Notes: a model not told the origin generated them from the letters alone. 64,000 bases of DNA from Ktedonobacter racemifer DSM 44963 (GCF_000178855.1 NZ_ADVG01000005.1:1-64000); one strand, 5' to 3'. Shown: positions 27,433-35,683, counted from the stretch's first letter. Numbers and translations are program-made.

Positions 27433-28104
27433 AAAACATAACGTAACGTTTGACGTAGTACAATTTTTATACTATAATAAAAACGTTAACGTCACGTTGC
27501 GTCAAAACATTTTTCACTCTCCTCACCTCAAACCTCTAGAGACTCTACGAAAACGGGGCAAGCTCATTAGCTTTTGCCCTAGGGAAATTGGGCGCTCAAG
27601 AAGCACTTGAGACTATCTCACTCCTGCCGCTTCACTGGCTTCGTGTACAAATGTACTTTATCTTTGGAACGCTGTCCGGTTCAGATCCCATTGATTATCT
27701 TATCTTTATACAATCCCCTATTCGAGAATATGTTGATGGTACATTTGAAACCACATATTCTACTATTCCTCGCGTGATGAAAGCGTTAGAAACATATTTT
27801 CATCTCCCCCAAGAGGAACAAATAGCCTTTCTTCATCAATTCGCGTCTAAGCCACACCGACGGTTCGATGAAGTCTATCCACGCAATATACCTGGATTTG
27901 AGGAACATTTTCCTTATTTTGATGACGAACCTTTTTAATCCGTGTTTATACTTGGCTTGTCTACGTTTTCTTTCTTCTAACTTATTTTGGGACTTATCCG
28001 AAAATAGCAAGACATTCACAATGATGGGAACAACTGGGAGCACAGGCCAAATATAGGAAAGTATCATAGGTGTGGGGTTAAATTTTCCCAACGAATTACT
28101 ATCT

Positions 28105-28246
28105 GATGTTTTTGATAATCGAGAATCTGCCCTTTCGCTAACGTTTCCAAGCAGCCAGGAGCTGTAGCTGGTTTAGAATTTGCTAACGAGCACGAACACC
28201 TTGCTAAACAAAATATACCCATCTCCTGAGCATATTTTGTTTAGCA
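28105..28246. repeat. Transposon-end-like sequence and 15-bp hairpin
   Basis: TGTTTTTGATAATCGAGAA at 28105-28123 matches the terminal repeat of the element at 7055-7295. At 28202-28216 and 28232-28246 are 15-bp perfect arms (TGCTAAACAAAATAT and complement) with a 15-base loop. The hairpin lies 30 bases beyond the stop of the minus-strand gene at 28277 and may terminate it. Confidence 0.45.
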
Positions 28247-28276
28247 GAAAGCCAGTGTTTAGAAAAGGGATAAAAT

Positions 28277-28837
28277 TTACAAGCTCTCCCCATGAATCGG
28301 ATCAGGAATATCACGCCTGTTTTCATGATGAAACGGTACAGTAAATGAAAAATGCCAATGACCTGCCAGGGCGGTGTTCGCTTTGCCAGTCTCCACTAGC
28401 TGGTGTACATCCAGGGTAAGAGCAAGAGTTGTTGCCCCCGCCGGAACCAGAAAAGCTGGTTGCAACATATAACAGTGGGCAACGCCATTCTGTGGAGCAT
28501 CACAGTGTGTAGCAGTGAGCACCTCCTGCTTCTGTGCTGTCGGGCTTTTTACATCATACGAACCTAGAAGAAAACTTCTGTTTGCCTGCGCCGAAGCGAT
28601 GTCATAGGCAATGACCGTACGCCCTTGATCGGCATAGACCTTCGTCACAGTGATCGTGACGCCCTGATCGCTCTGTGTTTGTCCAATTGACTCATACAGA
28701 TGAACATCGCCAAAGAGCGAATTCCACATTTGCATACGTTCCCTTTCTTTCTTACGCTCCCTTCGCTGATAACCCATTGGTTGGGGGAGACGCTGTACAG
28801 AAGTAGTGGAGAGGTTCTGTCCTCGGTCGGGCAGCAT
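28277..28837 (-). pseudogene. 5'-truncated secreted/extracytoplasmic-type protein
   Basis: The frame is open to 28931, just inside the hairpin at 28951-28989, but has no start codon before ATG 28837 and no ribosome binding site there, so the N-terminus (probably a membrane anchor) seems lost. The remaining part has beta-rich segments (VTITVTKVYADQGRTVIAYD, AGATTLALTLDVHQL, WHFSFTVPFH) of the DUF4179/DUF4352 immunoglobulin-like type. The only intact-looking end is the C-terminus. Function unknown. Confidence 0.55.
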
Positions 28838-28950
28838 TTGTAAAGCACTTTGAGCAGCGTGTAAATTTTGAAATTCTGGGGTCTCCCGCTGGTTTGGTGA
28901 ATCCGCTCGCGTGCTCGCAACTTGAGATAGTCAGTTTTACTGTCCATTAG

Positions 28951-28989
28951 GCCTGTCGGTATCCTATCGTCAAAATGATACCGACAGGC
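28951..28989. terminator. 13-bp hairpin
   Basis: GCCTGTCGGTATC (28951-28963) pairs with GATACCGACAGGC (28977-28989) around 13 bases. It lies between the truncated gene and the right 135-bp repeat. No clear U-tract on either strand. Confidence 0.4.
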
Positions 28990-29014
28990 TATTTGTTGAG
29001 CCAGGAGAAAAGGC

Positions 29015-29149
29015 CCTATTTACAGAATTTTCTGCTCGTACCTCAGATGAGAAGCGGTTTCTCCTGATGCTACCTGGCGAATTCCTACAATTCGCGCTGA
29101 TTCTCCCAGGTTCACCTTAAAATCGTTGTGGATTTCAGCTTATTTACTA
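29015..29149 (-). repeat. 135-bp inverted repeat, right copy
   Basis: Reverse complement of 25423-25557 with one mismatch. The outermost bases are TATTTACTA, followed at once by the TCTTC direct repeat. Confidence 0.9.
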
Positions 29150-29194
29150 TCTTCCTCATCCAACTACCGACAGTTTCTGCCGTATATCTTGGCG

Positions 29195-29542
29195 TCATTG
29201 TCGCATATCAAATGCCTTGCTTTTCTTCAATCTCCGACACCACTGATTCGAAAACAGGTCTTGCCAAGGGATCTGGCTCACTTTTGATACCACTGGCGAA
29301 CCCTTTTCGACAGCATCAGAGCGGTATGGAAAAGCGCACACCTGGATCTCAATCGTGTTGAAGGCTTCTTGCCCCTCGATCTCATGAAGAATCTGCTCGC
29401 AATCACTTCTTTTGCCAGGCATCTGCCAAATGCATGAGTGTTTGCCAATCCGAGGCTTTTCATCCAGAGCTTGTTCCCTGGCTGCCTCATCGTTCTCTCC
29501 GAGGTTCGCCAGCGGTATCACTTTTGGTAATAAGGTCTTCAA
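29195..29542 (-). CDS. Possible small protein
   Basis: 115 codons without a clear ribosome binding site. The composition is protein-like (ENDEAAREQALDEKPRIG, CEQILHEIEGQEAFNTIEIQ), with several Cys and Trp residues. No motif or family recognised. It could be the remnant of a longer gene cut at the right edge of the 25423-29149 element. Confidence 0.3.
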   Translation of the reverse strand: MKTLLPKVIPLANLGENDEAAREQALDEKPRIGKHSCIWQMPGKRSDCEQILHEIEGQEAFNTIEIQVCAFPYRSDAVEKGSPVVSKVSQIPWQDLFSNQWCRRLKKSKAFDMRQ

Positions 29543-29574
29543 TAGCCTGCTAGAAGTCAGAACCCATTTTCGTT

Positions 29575-30117
29575 CTACTGTTCCTCAGGTGCCATGAATG
29601 CTTCACGAGTCATCTCATACACGCTCTGCCAAGACTCAAACTCCCACAGCCGTTCTATCTTATGCATACCCAACTTCTCGGCCAGGCGACATGATGCGAT
29701 ATTCGCCTCTTGCGTTATGATCAACACACTCTCTATATTAAGTCTGCTAAAGCCATCTTCCAGGCAGGCACGCGCCGCCTCCATCGCGATACCACGTCTC
29801 CAGAAGATGGGATAGAAATCATAGGAGAGTTCAATGCCTTTTTGCGAGTAATGCAGTCCGCAGAGACCTGCAATCTGTCCGCTTGCCTTCTCATAGACGG
29901 TCCACCGTCCAAAGCCTGCCTGCTGCCAATGCGTCTGTTGCCAAGCCAGTTTCTTCTCAATTACCTCCTCACCCACAACGCCACCTAAATACCGCCGCAC
30001 CTCGGCGTCGCGCCACAGCCCACTCAAGCCTGCATCCTCTTCGCGGCTTGGTCTCTTCAGCAATAAGCGCTCTGTCTCTAGCACTTCTGCATTGTTCACA
30101 TCAGCCTTATTTTGCAT
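29575..30117 (-). CDS. GNAT acetyltransferase (RimJ/RimL-like)
   Basis: A 180-aa protein with a typical start LETERLLLKRPSREEDAGL, the beta-4/5 region TVYEKASGQIAGLCGLHY, an acetyl-CoA region in the FWRRGIAMEAARACLEDGF segment, and the NIASCRLAEKLGM block near residue 145. This is the layout of the GNAT_3 group that acetylates protein N-termini or small amines. The ribosome binding site is AGAGG/AAGAGG about 10 bases upstream. No operon partner. Confidence 0.82.
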   Translation of the reverse strand: MQNKADVNNAEVLETERLLLKRPSREEDAGLSGLWRDAEVRRYLGGVVGEEVIEKKLAWQQTHWQQAGFGRWTVYEKASGQIAGLCGLHYSQKGIELSYDFYPIFWRRGIAMEAARACLEDGFSRLNIESVLIITQEANIASCRLAEKLGMHKIERLWEFESWQSVYEMTREAFMAPEEQ

Positions 30118-30370
30118 GCTCTGCTTCCTCTTGCTATCTCTATTTCTGCTACAATCACGACGATCATTTCAAGCGCATCCTCCTCCGCAAAAGTTTGCAA
30201 GGATTCGGGGCATTCTTAGCCAACTTGAACTCCCCAAAGCGCAAAGTCATTAATGAGGAGGTGCCCACTCATGTTCAGTGGCCTGTTTATGCTCAAAGAG
30301 AAAATGATTTTTAGTAGATAAGCTCATCATTCACCAAGATTGTGCCAGAACTAATTTACAAGGCAATTTC

Positions 30371-30901
30371 TCATGCACAAAATTCAATTCTTATTCCACA
30401 TAACCCGTTATAACCGGCATCCATGAAGAGTCCCATATTCTCACCTTTTACCCCTGACTGCATAGCGGTCTGCGATAAATGGACGTTTTCTTCTGCCACT
30501 TTTTCGCGTAAGAAAATCCGCTGTTCTGTCTGGTGGCGGAGCTCGTGGATTTCATGGGATTCAATAGCATAGTTGAAGTAGGAAAGAGCCGCAGCTATTT
30601 CAGGTATGTGCGAGTTTCCTTGCATCGCAATATATCGACACGCACGCTTGCTAAGGAAATAATCTGAGATTTCTCGAGTAGCGCGACCTTGCCTAATGGT
30701 AATTTTTGCTTCAAAGAAGTTTTCGATGATAGGAATGTTATCAGTAGCGCAGGCTGCCATGGCTTTTTTTATGACTTGTTCAAAACCACGCCAGTTCGTT
30801 CGGTAGCCAAGTTGCTCTGACAATTCTCTTGCTGACCAGTAAACTTGACCTTGATCATTCTCTCGTTTGAGGCTATCAAAATCAGGTGCAGACAAGTTCA
30901 T
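30371..30901 (-). CDS. DinD-like protein, C-terminally truncated
   Basis: From ATG 30901 (GAAAGGG eight bases upstream), 176 aa. It matches the N-terminal part of DNA-damage-inducible protein D/antirepressor-like proteins: YWSARELSEQLGYRTNWRGF, DYFLSKRACRYIAMQGN, FNYAIESHEIHELRHQTEQR and GENMGLFMDAGYNGL. Known DinD proteins are about 270 aa; here the frame diverges and stops after GYNGLCGIRI, so the C-terminal third is missing. In E. coli the homologue inhibits RecA filament functions. Whether this shortened form works is doubtful. Confidence 0.65.
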   Translation of the reverse strand: MNLSAPDFDSLKRENDQGQVYWSARELSEQLGYRTNWRGFEQVIKKAMAACATDNIPIIENFFEAKITIRQGRATREISDYFLSKRACRYIAMQGNSHIPEIAAALSYFNYAIESHEIHELRHQTEQRIFLREKVAEENVHLSQTAMQSGVKGENMGLFMDAGYNGLCGIRIEFCA

Positions 30902-30990
30902 AGTAGATACCCTTTCCATCATATCCAGCAATTTACGGAGCGAGAACCTTTTCCTTAATAATCGCTCCCCAATATATGTCTCTTGAGCTT

Positions 30991-31044
30991 CTCGCTAGGT
31001 CTGAACGTGTTACCCGCTCCGGTAACATATTCAGACCTAGCGAG
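30991..31044. terminator. Large two-part hairpin
   Basis: Outer 15-bp arms (CTCGCTAGGTCTGAA and complement, 30991-31005 / 31030-31044) enclose inner GTTACC/GGTAAC arms. It lies upstream of the dinD-like gene, in the 600-base gap before the STAND operon. It may be a transcript end for + strand reading or a relic of a mobile palindrome. Confidence 0.45.
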
Positions 31045-31185
31045 ATATATTAAATCAGTCCATTACTTCTCCGATTTGTTGCGCCACTAGTACCTTTCAT
31101 AAAATTGTATGTCTTTAACAGTTTTGTTGTCAATTGCTCAAATTACAACTCAAGGGAGCCAAAAAAATTAAAGAGAGGAAGGCAT

Positions 31186-31279
31186 TTTACTCCTCAGAAG
31201 TACTCTCTTCCCGTTCCTCACGGACTCTAGCTTCAGCATAGAGTTCAATGATCGTTTGTTCAGGGACGTTCTTTCTCAG
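31186..31279 (-). pseudogene. Short C-terminal gene remnant
   Basis: About 30 codons, NVPEQTIIELYAEARVREE then an acidic tail and stop at 31186. It resembles the C-terminal end of a helical protein whose upstream part is cut off near the MITE at 31298. No family recognised. Confidence 0.25.
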
Positions 31280-31297
31280 CATGTGTGATTTGACAAT

Positions 31298-31435
31298 CGA
31301 GGGTCTTGGTCACTTTCGGCGTTTAAGCTCACCAACAGGTGGGAGTGAAAGGCTTTCTTGGCTTCTGGAGCGATCTCTTGCTATACGTTCATAACTCTAC
31401 GATAATCGATCCACCGAAAGTGACCAAGACCCTCA
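31298..31435. repeat. 138-bp MITE-like unit with 21-bp terminal repeats
   Basis: GAGGGTCTTGGTCACTTTCGG at 31298-31318 and its exact inverse at 31415-31435 bound 96 bases of non-coding DNA. The end sequence resembles ISL3-type termini. Directly adjoining, 31436-31466 repeats the outer 31 bases of the 135-bp repeat family at 25423 and 29015. Confidence 0.6.
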
Positions 31436-31466
31436 AAATCGTTGCGGATTTCAGCTTATTTACTAC
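31436..31466 (-). repeat. Solo end of the 135-bp repeat family
   Basis: AAAATCGTTGCGGATTTC and the next 13 bases, ending TTTACTA, equal the outer part of the repeat at 29015-29149. The inner part is replaced by the MITE at 31298-31435. It shows that the 25423-29149 element has had relatives nearby. Confidence 0.7.
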
Positions 31467-31513
31467 TCCCGCATAGGAAAAATAGGAAATAAACAGCTTT
31501 GCATCTGTTTATG

Positions 31514-33556
31514 CTACTCCTCGGTATGCGTTTTCTCGCCTACCTCACTAGCTCCCTGCTCAGACTGAACAGCCTCAAGCCTGGCTGCTTCATCATGCTG
31601 CTCAATGGTAAGAAGCAGGGCAATGAGGCGCTTGCGTGTCTCCGTCGTTTTGGAATGATGCGCTCCTAGCACCTGTTCACGAATGGACAGCGCTCGTGCA
31701 TACCAGAGTCTGGCCTCCTCGCTGTTGCCTTGCATTTCCCGAAATCGTGCAAGATTGTGCATGGTTTCAGCCGTTTCGGGATGCTTGGGACCCACCTGCT
31801 GCTCCTGGATCTGCAAGGCTCGCTGATGAAGCGGCTCCGCCTCGGCATACTTGCCCTGCTCAGAGTAGAGGAGCGCCAGATTGTTGAGTGATTGGGCCAC
31901 ATCGGGATGGTCGGGACCCACCTGCTGCTCTCGGATCTGCAAGGCTCGCTGATGAAGCGGTTCCGCCTCGGCATACTTGCCTTGATCGGAGTAGAGGTTC
32001 GCCAGATTGTTGAGTGATTGGGCCACATCGGGATGGTCGGGACCCACCTGCTGCTCCCGGATCTGCAAGGCTCGCTGATAAAGCGGTTCCGCCTCACGAT
32101 ACCGCGCACGATCCTTGAGATAGGAAGCTATCTCAAAGAGCAACCGTCCTGCTGCCTCGCTGATCATCTGGTACTGCTCAATCCTTTGTGCTCCTGCCAG
32201 TGCTTGTGGAAGCAACCGTTCACACTGCGCCCAGGTTCCATGCTCCACGTGGGGAAAGGTCGCATTGACTGCCATCATTACTCGCTCGGCCCAGGTACGC
32301 CGTGCTGTTTCCTCCAGCGAGTCCTGCAATACGGTTTGAACCAATCGGTGTATCGAAATGGTCTGGTTACTGAGGTTGCGGCGTACAAGAGAGTAGGCAC
32401 GTAAGGCTTTGAGTGTTGTGTTCAATTGTTGAGGATTGCTACTCAGAATTGAGAGGGAGCCCTCTAGCTTGGCAGTGCCTTGGGTAAAGAGTTCTTCGGG
32501 AATAGCATCAGCGGCTAGGAAGGTGCAGAGACATAAGAGATCAGCGGCGATTGGGTGGCGTTGTTGCAAAAGTTGAAATAACAGCAACATCGTTTTCGTG
32601 ACTGAATCTGGGTGATCCTCGACAAGGTCGCCTCCACGATAGTCGAGTAATTGGGCTCGGGACGCTTCATATTTCTGGAGATACCCAGAGAGAGAAATTC
32701 CCTCTTCCAAAATGTAGGCCCCAGCCTGATCGAGAGCGAGAGCGAGGCCCCCTAGTTCCGTGCTGAGGCGGCGCGCCAGTGCTTGATCTGCAGGCGATGC
32801 CTGATTGAGAGGTTGCCCAATATCAAGGATACTAGCTCGTTGTAAAAGGAAAAGAGCCGCAGTGTCAATGGATAAGGTGTTGATCTCAATTCGTTGAGCC
32901 AAAGGGGCTGTGACTTCGGCACGAGTAGTAAGAAGGATGTGACCTGTGGGACTTGTGGGAAGAAAGCTACGTACCATCACCAAATCATCAGCGTTGTCTA
33001 GGATAAGAAGCCATCTATCGTGGGTGATCAACCATTGCTTCACGGCTTCAACGATTTTGAGTTGGTCTTGCTCATCTTTTTCAGGCAGCGAGAGCAACGT
33101 AGCGAAGGTCACATAGTCGGCGATCATGCTCTCACTGGCGGCAGCTCGGGCCCAGAAAACATATTTATAGTCGGCGACAAAACGGAAGGCGTATTCGAGA
33201 GCTATTTGTGTTTTGCCGATGCCGCCCAAGCCACTGAGTGCGAGCGAAGTGAAAGCTCCTTTGCTTGTTCGGAAAATGTTGGCAAGAGTGGTGAGCAGGT
33301 CTTCACGACCGACGAAATAAGGGTTGCGGCGCGAAGTGATAGTCCACAGCAGGGAAGTGGAGGATGAGGGCGATGAGGGAACTTGCCCTTGCTGGGAGAG
33401 GATGATCTGGAGGCCACTCACTACGTTGGTTGCCTTGAGTTCTTCTACATTGATAGGACCTCCCGGTGTAATGTGCTGATCCTGGAGTTGCTTGAGGAGG
33501 TCGGCTAGCACATCCGCTAAAGGAGAGCCAGAGGGAGGAGAATCATATTGACTCAT
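31514..33556 (-). CDS. STAND NTPase: NB-ARC with TPR sensor
   Basis: A 680-aa protein with NLR-like plan. Residues 14-50 form a short N-terminal module ending NVVSGLQ. The NTPase domain follows: Walker A GLGGIGKT (109-116), Walker B WLLILDNADD, the sensor ILLTTR and the GLALALDQAGAYI motif. A winged-helix region ends near 430 (ISIHRLVQTVLQD), and Kinesin-light-chain-type TPRs occupy about 500-640 (EAEPLYQRALQIREQQVG…HPDVAQSLNNLA, repeated). Such proteins oligomerise on sensing a ligand or phage product and switch on an effector. Here no effector enzyme is fused. The start codon overlaps the stop of the gene before it (ATGA at 33553-33556), so the two are translated together. The partner shares the N-terminal module. 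Membership in anti-phage STAND systems is inference. Confidence 0.85.
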   Translation of the reverse strand: MSQYDSPPSGSPLADVLADLLKQLQDQHITPGGPINVEELKATNVVSGLQIILSQQGQVPSSPSSSTSLLWTITSRRNPYFVGREDLLTTLANIFRTSKGAFTSLALSGLGGIGKTQIALEYAFRFVADYKYVFWARAAASESMIADYVTFATLLSLPEKDEQDQLKIVEAVKQWLITHDRWLLILDNADDLVMVRSFLPTSPTGHILLTTRAEVTAPLAQRIEINTLSIDTAALFLLQRASILDIGQPLNQASPADQALARRLSTELGGLALALDQAGAYILEEGISLSGYLQKYEASRAQLLDYRGGDLVEDHPDSVTKTMLLLFQLLQQRHPIAADLLCLCTFLAADAIPEELFTQGTAKLEGSLSILSSNPQQLNTTLKALRAYSLVRRNLSNQTISIHRLVQTVLQDSLEETARRTWAERVMMAVNATFPHVEHGTWAQCERLLPQALAGAQRIEQYQMISEAAGRLLFEIASYLKDRARYREAEPLYQRALQIREQQVGPDHPDVAQSLNNLANLYSDQGKYAEAEPLHQRALQIREQQVGPDHPDVAQSLNNLALLYSEQGKYAEAEPLHQRALQIQEQQVGPKHPETAETMHNLARFREMQGNSEEARLWYARALSIREQVLGAHHSKTTETRKRLIALLLTIEQHDEAARLEAVQSEQGASEVGEKTHTEE

Positions 33557-34083
33557 ATTCCAAGTAATCCCCGTGTGACTTGCCAAACAGTGGCTGCAAT
33601 GGGAGCAAGTTTGATCACCAGGGCACCAATCTTCCCAGCTTGTTCAGCTGCTTGAGCGCTTTGAGTTAAAATCTCATTGACGTTTTTAAGCCGTTTGAGT
33701 ACTTTCTCTCCATTGGGTTGTGACTTCCCCAGTTCTTTTTCTGCAACTGTCAGGTCTTCAGTGGCGGCCTTTGCCTCGTCTTCGTCTGGAATCTCCTGTG
33801 CTGCAATGGCTGTCTCTACCTGCTGACGTAGAGATGCCAGTTCACAACGCACGTCTTCAGTGGTAGCATGAGCGGGATCAGCGATATATTGGAGGCCGCT
33901 GACAAGGTTACGAGTGGTAATGTCGTCAGCGGTGATTTCGCCGCGTTGGATGGCTTGAGCGAGTTGAACAAGCGAGGAAGCAGATTGAGCATCACCACCT
34001 TGGATCTGTATGCCAGAAACGATATTATCTGCCTGGATGCGTTTTGCGCGAATACCACCAGGTTGCTGATTGTCTGCGCTCAT
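33553..34083 (-). CDS. Partner of the STAND NTPase, repeated VSG-Q motif
   Basis: A 176-aa protein with GGAGAGGA eight bases before ATG 34083. It has two motifs of the form A/T-x-N-hydrophobic-V-S-G-hydrophobic-Q: residues 18-26 (ADNIVSGIQ, followed by IQGG) and 57-65 (TRNLVSGLQ). The second lies in a module, residues 36-65, that aligns with residues 14-50 of the NTPase. Residues 80-150 are coiled-coil-like, and the C-terminus is hydrophobic (IGALVIKLAPIAATVWQV), as in membrane-active effectors. No enzymatic motif is seen. I infer a signal-transfer or effector role through like-with-like contact with the NTPase. The idea of an amyloid-type contact is only a possibility. Confidence 0.7.
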   Translation of the reverse strand: MSADNQQPGGIRAKRIQADNIVSGIQIQGGDAQSASSLVQLAQAIQRGEITADDITTRNLVSGLQYIADPAHATTEDVRCELASLRQQVETAIAAQEIPDEDEAKAATEDLTVAEKELGKSQPNGEKVLKRLKNVNEILTQSAQAAEQAGKIGALVIKLAPIAATVWQVTRGLLGI

Positions 34084-34254
34084 AGGTTTCGTCCTCTCCT
34101 TTTCGAGATAGTACTACGTTTTTCGGAACGTCTAGTTATTTTTCTTATTGCTGACATTCTTTTCAAGAAAAAACAAGCGCAACTATCGATTCTCGCCTGT
34201 TTCCCTGACACCCACTCTCTCCCAAAGAGTGAACGACCAAAGCACTGAATTTGG

Positions 34255-34467
34255 TCCGTTAGATTCAGGACGGATATCATTAGCCTTGCACGCCTTGTAG
34301 AACTTCAGAGCGCCATACATCGCACCATGATCGGTGATCGCCAGGTGCTTCATGCCCAACTCTTTGGTCTGCTTCACCAGCGTCTTGATACGGCTAAAAC
34401 CATCGAGCAGGGAATACTCGGTATGGACATGCAGATGCGCGAAATCAGGTGAGCGTGTAGCTGCCAT
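34255..34467 (-). pseudogene. 5' fragment of dnaE (PHP domain)
   Basis: From ATG 34467 (AAGAGGA upstream) the frame gives the opening of DNA polymerase III alpha: FAHLHVHTEYSLLDGFSRI, KHLAITDHGAMYGALKFY, KACKANDIRP. The homology stops there, about residue 70 of more than 1100, and 25 unrelated codons follow before a stop. This is a broken copy, not the working gene. Confidence 0.8.
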
Positions 34468-34469
34468 GT

Positions 34470-35228
34470 GATTCCTCTTCTTGACGTAAAGGGGGTATCC
34501 AAATGCAAGCTTCCCCCCTTCATTTTCCTCTTCGTACACACAATGGGGTCGTCTCGGTCTTGAGCAAGATCATGTACAAGGGAAAGGGCTTACCACCATC
34601 AGCCCCTCTCGTTCAACACCGTCTCCGTGCAGGGCAAACCAAGGGTCAGAGAGGTGCTGCTGTTTCCGCGTCCGTGCCTCTCTCAGAGAGCTAGGTCCCG
34701 CTGGTAAATTCACTTAAGGGCTGACGTTTTTTGCACTCAAGGGTGGAATTTTGATGCGAAGGATTGGAATCCACAGGTTCGAGTTTGGGAATACGGCTCT
34801 GGAAGCGGATTTCAGCACACGACGTTGGTAAATTCACGGCAAGAGGAAGTGGAAAAGAGGTCCTTCTTTTTTCCGTTATGAGGGAAAGGGCTGAGTAGCA
34901 AAAAACCTTCATTTTGTGGCACTAGGATCATGTCTAACAGTCGTGATTGCAGGGACAGGACCGTTCGAGCGTTGAAGCACTTTTTCTCAGGTAGCTTCCC
35001 ATTCGCCGGGCTTGAGTCCGTATGGGTTTGAGTCCCACCTCCACTCTTTTCAAACCCTGCGAGAAGATATGGGGACATCTTTGCCGCGTGTCTCTTGCCC
35101 TCTTGCAAGATCGACGAATCTCTTGTGTATCGGGTATACTTGAGAAGGCAATCTGGCAGGACCTGAAACGAAAACGGTGCAGAACTGCGGGAACGCCACT
35201 TTCACAGGAGTCAAGGAAGAAAAAGCGT
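34470..35228. other. Gene-free region with short repeats
   Basis: No convincing gene on either strand. TGGTAAATTCAC occurs twice (near 34701 and 34828). The stretch near 35010-35035 imitates a tRNA T-arm (see rejected list). Otherwise featureless. Confidence 0.4.
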
Positions 35229-35471
35229 ATGCCATCATCCGTTCCCCCATCAGAAGCATGGTATGAAGCCTTGCTGAGCATCAGCCGTCAGGCAGCGGAT
35301 CAGGGCTCGTTTGAGGTAGCATATCATACCTTAGCCGCAGCCCTGTCCTGTGTGAAAGACCGCCCCCAGGAACACGCCCTGCTCGAAGAACTCCAAGCCC
35401 TGCTGGAGAAACAAGAGCGACCGGATCAGCGATTCGATGTTCAGGTTGAGGTAGGACTAGGATGCCTGTAA
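35229..35471 (+). CDS. Small helical hypothetical protein
   Basis: 80 aa from ATG 35229, with AAGGAAG 11 bases upstream. Two amphipathic helices (WYEALLSISRQAADQG, EVAYHTLAAALSC) and a third (EHALLEELQALLEKQ) suggest a TPR-like mini-domain. The final residues (VEVGLGCL) run into the IS5 fragment on the other strand, so the natural end may be lost. Function unknown. Confidence 0.5.
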   Translation: MPSSVPPSEAWYEALLSISRQAADQGSFEVAYHTLAAALSCVKDRPQEHALLEELQALLEKQERPDQRFDVQVEVGLGCL

Positions 35472-35581
35472 AATCCTATCACAAAGCAGGCTCCTGGCTC
35501 TGGGATCAATGGGGCCAGGATCTCCCATTGGGTGTCGGTCACATCTGAAGGATAGGGCTTTCGAGCACGCTGATTCGTCAT
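35471..35581 (-). pseudogene. IS5-family transposase, N-terminal fragment
   Basis: From ATG 35581, with AAAGGATC upstream, the frame reads MTNQRARKPYPSDVTDTQWE then ILAPLIPEPGA, the typical N-terminus of IS5-like transposases. It is cut after about 37 codons at the end of the small gene. Confidence 0.7.
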
Positions 35582-35683
35582 CGAAGTTGATCCTTTCTCT
35601 TTGCTTGACTGACTCCTTTGCTTTTTTCTCTCGGCACTTTTCTTCGTTACGACACACTCTCATAAAACCAAGTGAGGAATAAC

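Larger units (their letters stand above)
26209..27566 (+). mobile_element. IS3-family insertion sequence, 1358 bp
   Basis: The ends are related inverted repeats: TGAGATTGCCCCGATTT at 26209 and, on the other strand, TGAGCTTGCCCCGTTTT ending at 27566. The triplet TTA flanks both sides (26206-26208, 27567-27569) as target duplication. OrfA is intact and OrfB is frameshifted. It sits inside the HEAT-like gene. Confidence 0.9.
25600..27938 (+). pseudogene. HEAT-like repeat protein gene split by IS3
   Basis: The coding parts are 25600-26208 and 27570-27938. Removing the IS3 and one copy of the TTA duplication gives an uninterrupted frame across the junction (…YDRLIDRL-AFALGKLGAQEAL…) of about 325 aa. 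The protein is acidic and helical with repeated ALGFLAYPEASALL-type and ALGKLGAQEALETI-type helices, as in HEAT or DUF1186-like proteins. The ancestral function is unknown. Start ATG 25600 follows AGAAAGG. In its present state the N-terminal 203 aa may still be made. Confidence 0.75.
25423..29149. mobile_element. Transposon-like unit with 135-bp inverted repeats and 5-bp TSD
   Basis: The first 135 bases (25423-25557) and the last 135 (29015-29149) are inverted copies with a single mismatch. The pentamer TCTTC stands immediately outside both ends (25418-25422 and 29150-29154), as a target duplication would. Inside are a HEAT-like gene, interrupted by an IS3, and a 5'-truncated gene at 28277, with no transposase of its own. 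Without the IS3 it would be about 2.37 kb. A 31-base piece of the same terminal sequence also occurs at 31436-31466. Confidence 0.75.

Noticed and set aside
30313..31466. Possible second long-repeat element around the dinD-like gene (TAGTAGATAAGCT at 30312 versus the solo end at 31466)
   Set aside because: Only about 13 bases resemble the repeat on the left and there is no target duplication, so I do not claim an element.
31800..32110. Tandem DNA repeats of about 126 bases
   Set aside because: They encode the TPR units of the NB-ARC protein and are explained by the protein repeat.
34985..35045. tRNA or tmRNA 3'-end-like sequence (GGGTTTGAGTCCC followed by ACCTCCACT)
   Set aside because: No complementary 5' acceptor strand within 100 bases, a weak T stem, and no anticodon arm.
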